From assembly GCF_052857255.1 (NCBI RefSeq), contig NC_135505.1, forward strand, positions 135,588,356 through 135,652,355: 64,000 bases of DNA, given 5' to 3'. The DNA is from Amblyomma americanum. Lineage: Eukaryota; Arthropoda; Arachnida; Ixodida; Ixodidae. The notes under the pieces are model-generated. The model searched no databases. It was not told where the DNA came from and was given only the letters and a program-made list of their open reading frames with translations. A program made the position numbers and the translations under genes. Each line of letters begins with the position of its first letter. Within the stretch, counting starts at the first letter, position 1. Positions 25,801-36,075 of the stretch are shown here, in pieces.

Positions 25801-28800
25801 TCCCATCTCAAACGGGCCGTACTCGGTCTCTTGTATGTGTCTGTAGGCCAAGCGGTCTGTTAAGGAATGTTTGGTGTAGTTGAATGTACGAGGACCGCAG
25901 TTAGTCTCGCTAAGATGTTTTAATATCACGCCGTGTTTAACATTGTCAAACGCACCCTTCAGATCGAGTGCTACGACTATCTTGTCATTCTGTGGTTGTT
26001 ATATGGGTTCGAGAGCTTCGCGATGAAGCTGTAAAAGTATGTCTTTTGCGGACTTATGAGGTCGGAAGCCGAACATGGCGTCGGCGAAGGTGTTCTTGCT
26101 CTTGAGATATTCCGAGAGGCGGTCACGGACTATTGTTTCCATCAGTTTCCCTACGCATGGAGTGAGGGAGATGGGCGGGAGGTTGTTTGTGTTTACCGGT
26201 TTCCCCGCCTTCGGGATAAAGGTTACCAATGATGTCTTCCATTCGGGCGGCAACGAAGTGTCGCCAGTCCAAATGGCATTGATATATTCAAGTAGGGTTT
26301 TGTATGCCTGATCGGGGAGTTTTGCCAACAGTTTGACTGTGACCTGATCCCCCCCGGGCGCCGTCCCCCTGTGCATTTTGGCATTTGTGCATAGCATTAC
26401 ACGCATTTACGGAAGAACCTTAGCATTCAATTCATCTGCACTTCCACGTGCCATTATTCTTTGGAATGATCTTCCCGACTGTATCGCATCTATCGGCAAC
26501 CACCAATCATTTCAAGACCAACTGCACAAACATTTTCTTTAACGACATTGTGTCTTGTTTCAGGTTGTTCTGTGTCCTTGGTCCCCTTTTCTTCTCGTTG
26601 GTATTTTACAAAGTTTTGGTTTCTTGTGCAATTTCAGCCATCTGTATGTTTTTTATGACTACTGCTTTTTCCTTTTGATGCCTATTGGGCACTTGCGATG
26701 CATTCTTGCTACTAATTTAATTTTTGTTGCTCGCGGTGATGTATGTCTTTTAGTTACGTTTTGCCCTGTATATTTATAATTGTGTTTAATTTTTGCCTTG
26801 TATCACGCGTTGTTTTTAATTTATTCTTCCTATTTGCTTAATCTATTGTTTTGCCCCCCTTACTCAAAGCCCTTCGGGGCCCTGTAAGGTATTTTGAATA
26901 AATAAATAAATAAATAAGAGCCGCGTGAAGGTCGTGAAGCTGGAAAAGCTGATCCAGTTCCGGATTATTGCTGCCTGCATACAAATAATCCTGCCCGCGC
27001 GGATCCTGACTGAGGTATTGTGAGCGTAAGACGTTCGCTAACTGCTCTGTGTTTCCTTGAAAATTGTGTATCGCACGAGTGAGGTGTTTATGGGTTTCTG
27101 AGCGTGTTTGTGTAGGGTCTGTGAGACTCCTAAAGAGCCGCCAAGTGTTGTGGCTCAACATCTGTCTTGCTGCACTGTTGCATCCGTCTACGCAGTTATT
27201 GTCAGCGAGCTGGTCAGCATACTCGGCAGCTTGCAGGGTGAGGTCAGAAATGCGAGCGCAGAGCTTACGATTGTGTTCCTGCCGCTGCCATTGTTTAGTG
27301 AGGCTGCGGTGAGCTTCCCAGAGGTGCATCACGTGGTTATCCACGTCCGATGCACGCTCCGTAAACTGGATCTGCTTTTCGTGTGAGCGGAGTGTTTGCA
27401 TGAGTCCGTGTGCTCAAGTTGAGTAGCCTTGCTCTTGAGCATCAGTGGTGGCGGTGGCAAAAAATCCACAGAGACGCAGGTGGCCTGCCTGCCACCTATG
27501 ACCTTGTGACATGATCACTACCTGCCCACCAATGCAGGGGGCTGTTAAATTAATAATTTGTCGCGAGAGGTTGCTCCGGAAGAGCGACCTGCATCTCACA
27601 AGGCCCACTGGTGGTAGCAGAGCAGTGGTGCATCACCAAACTGCTGCACCATGTCTCCAAGAGAGGGGTATTAGGACTCCCAGGCATCTGTGAATGGAAA
27701 GAAGAGAATGGCCAATTCCGAATATATAGGGGCATGAGCCAATTAACGCTATTGCATCATACCCTTAAGGCGGAGCTTAAGTGTTCTCTCCAGTTTTTAT
27801 TAACCCTTCGTAATGTGTCTTCTTTTGATCTTCCGTCCTCTGTCAATTGAGAAAGCAGCGAGGCCCAGTACGATTTCTCCCTTAGGCACCGGTTCTCAGT
27901 TTTTTTTACCTCGAGGGGACCCGACTGGCTTTCGAGGAGTGCTGAGAAATGTCATATGTCTGCAGAAATGTACCATATGATGTGACAAGTAAGCAAACAT
28001 AGCGTAACGCAAGATGTATTGGAATGTGACGTGTAACATAACACATGTGCAGAAGATGTCCAAGATAACGGGAAAGGTGAGAGGTGACGCATATGTTTGA
28101 GTGCGTGTGGAGCCCAAAAAGCACTCCAAGGAATCCAATTTGGGAACATCTGCTCCTGGGGAATTAAATTCCAATGCTTTGCTAGCACAGAAGTGAATGG
28201 CATTGCCCACAGTTGAATACATCTCCAGAACGAAGTGCGGTAGGTGCCCCTAGGTCTCCCCACCACCCTTTGAGTATTATGGCATCGGGCTACTGTCTGT
28301 AGTCAACCTCCTGGCCTCTGCTAGCAGCCATGGTTTGTAGAACCTCGATCTGTTATCGCAACCAGGTGACATGCACACCTGTTGTTAAAAAGCATAGCTA
28401 ACAGCTCTTTACTACCTCAGTAAAAAGATGACAGGCCAGACAACTCTACACTGAGCACTTTTGGAGCCACTTTAGCATTTGCTAATGTGTATGCTAATGC
28501 GTATGCTTGTGCATCTGCCAATTAAAAGGCAGCAGTTTCTTTAGGCTCCTTATTGATTCCAAGACATTGGTCCACAAGAAGTCGAAAAGATATTGAAAAG
28601 GCATTGACCATGTGCAAAACGACATGCTTGAACAGGTATGCATTGCAGCATGTCATAATATATTCATTGTTACGGCGTGTTGCAACAGTGTTGTAGTATA
28701 GCTTTCTTTTTGTTGTGTAACGCAGCTTTTTGTGCAAACAGCCTGCCTTTTTGCACTTGTTTATGCAGCAGAGCCGTGGGTCGAGGACACTTGTCCAGCC

Positions 28801-31800
28801 GGTGTCAGAGTGTGCGACCATTGACCGCAAGGCCCTTGTTCCACACCGCGGATACTCAGAAGAAGGCAAGTTGAGGTGCACATCAACAGCGATGTGGCTC
28901 TTCTTTGTTTGCGCAGGATTGGTTGATATATATATATATATATATGCAGCAAGTTTGAGACCTGCTAGTGGTTTGACTCGTTAGAAGCGGTAATTGTTTA
29001 AGTTCACAAAGTCTGACGGGGATGTACAGTACTCACGGATTGAAATAGGACATTCGGAGCGCTAGCCTTGCAGTGCCACGCAGGCATGTGGTAAACCACA
29101 GGCCGGCTGATTGGCTACTGGAAGGAACAATTCTGCTTTGTAGATGTTCTCCCTCTCACGCCATACCACAATGCACCACCTTGGTTCCATGAGCGTCTAC
29201 GGGCGGCGCTCCATGAAGCGACGGCCACGCGCTCCGAATGTCCTATTTCAATCCGTGAGTACTGTACACGGCACCTTGAAAAATTACACATGCTCCCGTT
29301 CTGTCCTAGCTGAGAAAGCTGGGTGCCAGATGCTTGCTAGTCTTTCAACTGGAAAAGGATACTAAAGAAACTGCGCAAAAACTTCAGGGAGCTTTCTGGC
29401 TTCTCTGTCACGTTTGCATTCCGGATTCTTACTTTGTATTTCTTCTGCAGCCAGTAACAGTATTGCTTGAAGTTTTTGAAAATTTGTCTCCGTTCCTCCC
29501 AGCACGTTTTCTTCAATGATACAATGAAACTGCCATTGGAGTCGGGAGCACACAACATGGAAAAGGTTAATTCAACAGTTTCAATTGGCACTTTAGACTT
29601 TACAATACCTAATTTTAGCAGTAGTGGCATATTAAGTTGACGAATAGCGGTTATAGGGCAACAACATTTCTGCAATTGGTGGGCTCGTGTTTTGTAGAGG
29701 CAGAAAATAACCCATGACACCCGCCAATGCCTGAGCAGGCCCGATGGAGATTTCTGGTACACTTGTTTCAGGGGTGAGAACTCTCTGCAACAAGATGAGC
29801 GCTGCCCTTCTAATGCATCTTTTTCCAGCCCTCTAAGTCTAGTGTTCTCAAACTGAGTTCTGTGGAAGCCTTGGGTTCTTTGGACTATTTTTTGGTATCC
29901 CCATGAACCTGAATCCATTCATACCTTTCTTTTAGGCACTTTATTTTGGGATTAACTAGACTGTCGTTGCTTTATAGCAGACTGTTCCTATATACTGCCA
30001 CTCAATTTTAATCAGATTTGGCCATTTTTTAGTGGCGTGCGCGGCCGCCGTGATTTTTTTTTGGTGTACCTTAGTTAAGAAGGGGTGGAACTCGACATGC
30101 TGGCTCTTCAGCACATAATTTTAGCCATTGGTGTGTCCTGAATCTAAAAGAACCTGTGCTCTAAGCCTAGTTCATAGTTAGTGAGCTAAGGCGTAAATTT
30201 GCTTCATTGAAACTAGCATTTGTTTGGATCGAGGTACCATCACTTGAACATTCAGTATGGAGCAGTGGTCCTTAAATTGGGTTTTTGTGGTGGAATCCCT
30301 GGGCACCTTGGAGTTCCAGCTTTCCCGCGGGCCCTTAAATTCATGTATACCTGAATCTCCACCATACCTTTGCCCACTTTATTTCGGGATGTTTTGGAAC
30401 TGACCATAGCAGTTCTATAGTGTGATAGCATTCCGATTTAATATGTAGTACCTGTAGTCATTATTCGCTTTGAGCATTTTTTTTTTTTTTCAGGGGTCAG
30501 GCATTTCTATGTTCTCTTTTGCATACATGTCAAGCAGGAAGGAACGCAAACGAAGACATGGGGCCACTCAGCACCATTTGAAAGCTGTTGGGATTCCCCC
30601 AAGGCCAAAAAAACTGCTGGTCAAACTAGGCTGGAGCTTAGTTAAAGCATTCAGCGAGAGCCGTCATGTTAATTTCTCTCGCAGGGGTCCACCCTGATGA
30701 CCGCCATTACGACACCTTAGAGGCACATCGCAAGCCAAGGAGGTCATCTGGCTGCCAAGCATGCGGGTGAGCTGGCCTTTTACAAGCATGTTATTGTATA
30801 GAGACTCAAATAGTGTGTGTTTTAGATTGTGATAGGTCTGCGGTAGATTGGGATTGTATGTTGTAGATCAGGATAGTGTGTGCTGTGGATCGGGATACTG
30901 TTTGCTAAAAATAGGGATAGTGGTTGTTGAAGCTGGGGATAAGGTATGTTGAAGATAAGGAAAGTGTCTGTTGAAGACCGGGGTAGTGGCTGCTGAAGAC
31001 CGGGGTAGTGTCTGTTGAAGATAGGGATAGTGTCTATTGAAAATCAGGATTCGTTGTGAGAGCAACCGACAAATTTTTTTCATATTTGTTGCCCCTTCTA
31101 TGTGATACAAAGGTCTGGCACACTTCGACACAATGCCTTGGGAGATCTTTCAATGCCGCCCAATGTGACTATGTTTACTGGGGTCCTTCCATCGGAGCGA
31201 TCATACTATTAGACCCTCTGCCGCCTTACCACAGTGGGTCAGTGACAAACATTAAATGTTGGCCCGACTTTTACACCCAGGTGTGTCGGCCGTTGTCGTG
31301 GTCGGCATGCTGGCCGCCTCTCTAGCACGCTGTCGTGTCCCGCGCTGCCGGCACGCGACACTTCCATCGGGAGGTCAACCCAGACGGAACCGATGACAAC
31401 AACGATGAGATCGCGCGACTGTCAGACAGACGACGAGCTCGACACTGTTAGTGTTGACATGGTGCGCGACGACGCCAGTGTTGTGCCAGAGATTCCCGTC
31501 GAGGCCACCGCGCGGACGACTTCATCTCTGCCTGGTGATCTGTCTCCGCCTTTTCCGCGCCATCGTAGCAACAGCTTTGTGTGTGCCATTCAAGGAGGGA
31601 ACAAGACCCCTGATGAAGGTCGAGGAGCGTCAGGGGAGAGGTGTGTTGACTGTGGCTTCCATTTCAAGTTCAGTTTTATTTCAATTTTTTCTAGGCAAAA
31701 TGTTCAGCGATGCATGTAAAATTATTTTATTTACGTGGATATGACAGGGCCTTTTCTACTGGTAACACAAGTGAAAAGTCACCTCTTGAATAATAATTGA

Positions 31801-34800
31801 ACCAATATTATTGAGTAATAGAATCATTCTTATTGTTTCGTGCCAGCAAAAGCGACCTCCATGTTGCAGATGTGGTCGTGCTACATTCGGGTTTGCAGTA
31901 GTGAACATTGTGCTTTGGCTAGAAAAGAGAAACAAATTGGCATTAGTATTTGCCATTATCAATCTTTTTCTTATGCAAACTCAGTACTCTCTGGAAAGTG
32001 CAGGTACAGTGTGACAAGCAGCAATGTCATTTTACAATGGTAAGCTTTGAACGGCAAGGTAGTGTATTTAGTATTTTCAAGTTCATTACAGCCCCGCGAT
32101 GCATTGTATAGAGATGACAAAAACACTTTTGAGCAGAGGAATCGCGTGTTGTCTGTTGGGAAGAGTGTATATTGGAAATTACTTGTTGTCTACTCAAGCT
32201 TGAAAGCAAGGAAAAACGCATTTGGCTGGCAAAAAGAACCTGTTCTTATAGGGACTGACAATTGAATTTTAAGGACCAGATTTCTTGGGGGGCACAACAG
32301 AAAGCTTGGTGGGTCCACTTTTTTTTGTACAAATTCTAGATGGGAACCTTGATGAGCAAATGGGATGGCGATTCCACATCAGCAAAAATGATCAACCAAG
32401 AACTAATACAGTGCCGGCTGCCGTACAGTAAATAGACAGTTTTAGTGTATTGTAGCATCCATTTCAGTTGCTGCATCAAAAACTCTTAACGCACAGTGGT
32501 GGACGCATTGTCGACAACAGTTTTAGTCGACTGGTTACCGCTTCAACCAAGAAATGCAGAACTATATGGCTCCATCTGTTAACGAAACCTCAAAACGCTT
32601 CACCGATGATTCAAAGGGAGCATTGCATTTTATTGAAGGGCACACTGGAGAGAGTGCAGACTTTAATAAAATATGACGAATATCTCCGAAAGAAAAAAAA
32701 CACAATGTATGTAAGTAGTATAAGTGCATATAAGTAGTATTTTACTGAAATGTGGTCATGTGGGGTGGGAGGGGAGGGGGGATATACAGATAATGGCACA
32801 GTTTCACCGCAACATGTTGCTCCAGCTTGTTTTATGCAATTATCAGGGCCAAATTAACATAATAGGACCTCGTTTCTTTTATAGCACAGTGCTTAATCCT
32901 TGTAATATGGGGAACGATCTTTTAATTTCCATCATAATCTTATGATACATCTAGGCTAGGTTGGTTTTCAGACCCTGTGAGTCCAGCGTCCTGAGGGTAC
33001 TTTATGGCTGTGGTAATTTGAACAGTTTCAGCAAGTCTGTCTCTGTCACCGTAATGCATCAGAATAGCACAGGGGGAAAAGGAAGAAGAGAAACTAAAAA
33101 ACTGTTATGCCCGGTGTGAATCTTGATGCATCTTGTTCAAGAAAACGAACAGTGGGTATAGAAGTGCCTGTATCTCTACTGTGTGATGTTTTTCTCTACT
33201 CTGTTTCGCATGTGTAAATGTACGTGCATCCTAATGTTTGTCATAGATGCACAAAACTCCAGTTCATTTATCGTATTGTCTTTTTTTTTTAGGCTCATTA
33301 GTCTGTTGAATTGGGTGCCCAGACTTAGCAGCTTGACAGGGTACAAAAGGGCACTTGCACTGAATTCCTTTTGCAGAGAACATAATGGTACATATGCAGA
33401 GGATGAGCATTTAACAGTAGAAAAGAGTGAACAGGCATCACTAGACTAAACACTATATGGCGATGGAGTCCAGTCGCTTCACCATTAGTCCTGACTAAAG
33501 GATATATGAAATGGGCTGTGGTCTGTTCAGCTGTTCACTGAACACTGAAGACACATAGATAGGCAATGCAGTTGGTTAATCCCTATGAAGTAAATTGTTT
33601 CACTGAATTCACTGTATATGAAAAGAGTAGTGTTTTTTATTTGCGTGTGTCTATGGTACATTTCAGAGGTTGCTGAAACAGCACATATCATTTGTTGCCG
33701 CATCATCAAATCCATTTACTTGTTCTGGCAACTTGTTCACAGTCACACCTTCTTTCATCAGCACCCAGTTTTGTGAACGTTCATAAAGCTGAACACTTTG
33801 TTGGTGGTTCTCTATTTATGAATTGTTATTTCTATGTAATTGTCCTCAAATATGTTAGGCCAAGTTTTCGGCCGTAGGTGGTGCAGCAGTGATTATCGTG
33901 TCGAGATAACCTGGGTGCTCTCTACATGTGCATTCCCATTTGAATGGGAATCCACGCATTGCTGAGATGTGTAGCTGAAACAAGCTCTCATTCGTTTTTC
34001 GTTTCGTTTTGCTGACAGGAGGTCTGCAGCTGACACCAGCAGTGCCAAACCAAAGGTAAGCATGCATTACTGTGTTCGTGAAATACAATGGAATAACTGA
34101 TTCTTCTCAGTGTCAAACACTTGATGGCTGCAGCAAAATCTTGTTGTTTTTGGACCTCTGGGGAGCGAGAAAAACATGTCCATATTTTCCGAGCGACAAA
34201 TTATTAAATCAGTGACAAAAAGGCACGGAATAAATTCCTTTAATACATAGTTTCACTTTATGATGGCTCAGTGCATTTTTGCCACAAACTGATCGGGACA
34301 AAAGGAAATTTCCAAGTGCCTAGCACACTTTGACATTCGTGCACATTGCATGGAGCTTTGTCAGAAAATTTCTCTTGCACAGTGGGTGCATCCATGGTTT
34401 TTTTTTCATACTAGTACAACACGCTGGCAGTTCATTGTGTCATTTCTGTCGAGTGATGGTTGCGATGGCCACAAGAATCGCAGTCTACTTGAATGTGATC
34501 TGATAGTTGTCGGCAGATATATAATCCTACTTGGGCATGAATTCCAGTAGGACATGTGTACTGGGTTTCATACCTGGTTGTCTACTCTCGTAGGTGCCAA
34601 CGCTGACCTTCGAGGACTTCGACGCCCAGCGGAGGGATCCCAACGGGCAGACTCGAAAGGCAGCCTTCAGGAAATGCCTCCTTGGTGAGTCTTCAGTTGT
34701 GGACTTGGTGCGAAAATGGAATTTGTTATTTTGTCTTTCTTCTGTAGAGTATGGAAAACTTTTTGGTGTTGTTTGTGGGGTTTTCCGCATCCCAAGAGCT

Positions 34801-36044
34801 GCGAAGTGGCTTGCGTGTGATTTGGATAATGTGACGTGAAGTTAATATAAGTCACCAAGGTAAAGCAGCAGGTGTGTAGAAGTTTGGAGGGAAAACCACT
34901 CAGTGAAATTTCATCCACTAATTTGTCTTTCTTAGTAAACTGCAGTGGACGAAAGTTCAGGGTAATTCAGCATGTAGGGTCTTTATGGCTAGGTCATCGT
35001 GTGGTGATGAAAAATTGTTTTCTTCTTGCTTCTGTAAAGTTAATTCATTGCAGTTCTGTTCGTTGATCATTACGTATAGGATGTTGCGCAGTACATTGGT
35101 AATGGTACATCGGTAATGATGGCATGGCATATCTCTATTTCTGCAGAGATCATTTTTCTAGTCTTCGTTGTGCTAATTCTGCTTATATGGCTTGGTTCGT
35201 CTCTGACATGAAATTGATGTTAGCATCGTACATGTCTCGCAAGCACTCTTAAGTTCCGCAACGTTTTATTAAAGGAGGGCACTAAGTTCATTGAATGTGG
35301 TACCACCATCTTCCTCAAAATGGTAGCATAAAAGCTTTCTTCAGGGATAAAGTGTTTTGGCTTTATTAGTTGCGGTGGCTCATTGCCTCTGGCATTTTGG
35401 TACTGACCACATGTTTAGGTACTTGATTGCTAGTTACCATGGCTACATTTCAGTAAAGGTGAATTCCAGTAGCAGCTGTGTACTGGGACCTAAATGTACA
35501 TTTGAGAGCACCTGGCGGCCGAAATTGACTGGAGACCCCTGAGCATGGCATGTCTTGCAGCTTTGATGTTGCTTTGGAATGTGTCTCGTAATTTAATTCT
35601 CGCTCCTTTTCTTGAAATAGGTTCTCGGCAAGGGAAGTACCGATGTACATTTTTCTTTGATTTTGTACAATTTACTTATCCCTGTGATTTTAAATAAGCT
35701 GCTGCCCTGAATTTATCGTTTTGACAAGTGCCAAACTGTGCAGTAAGTCTATAACTGATATTTTCAACTAATGTCATGTATTTATGGGCATTAATTTTGA
35801 AACACCTCTCTCAAGGTTCATTCTTTTTTGCCATATTCACTGCCATGCTTGTTGGTCCTGTGTGCTTGCACAGAGACTGTTGTCTTGCTCAGAAAACAGC
35901 TCCTGGACCAAAGAGCATTGGGGATTTTTTTTTTGTAATTTGTGGGGTTGATGAATCGAGATTGTGAGTGATTTTGTTATCACTTAAAGATAACTGGTTA
36001 GAAAACAGAAGAAAAACTACCACATGATATGGGTAGGACATAAG

Positions 36045-36075
<31 letters not shown>

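Larger units (their letters stand above)
24243..27440 (-). mobile_element. Degraded LINE with RT, RNase H and CCHC region (I/R1-like)
   Basis: Minus-strand open segments appear in the order expected of a non-LTR ORF2. First comes a pre-RT region (27401-26917), then RT N-terminal and palm segments (26406-25999 and 25929-25270), RNase H (25167-24633) and a C-terminal Cys/His knuckle (about 24560-24470). Frameshifts and stops separate them, so the element is dead. It is interrupted by a plus-strand LINE 3' end at 26405-26917. It lies between exons 24076-24177 and 28769-28865 in antisense orientation to the host gene. RNase H downstream of RT favours the I superclade, but the exact clade is inference. 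Confidence 0.8.

Noticed and set aside
30838..31057. CRISPR array
   Set aside because: Units are directly adjacent without spacers, and the genome is eukaryotic.
31605..31650. Second hammerhead motif at CCCCTGATGAAGGTCGAGG
   Set aside because: The CTGATGA core is present but no GAAAC follows at a suitable distance and no stem II forms.
31393..31719. An extra exon between 30766 and 34019
   Set aside because: Phase is already continuous between the flanking exons, and no acceptor/donor pair around this frame fits. It was kept only as an unassigned open frame.
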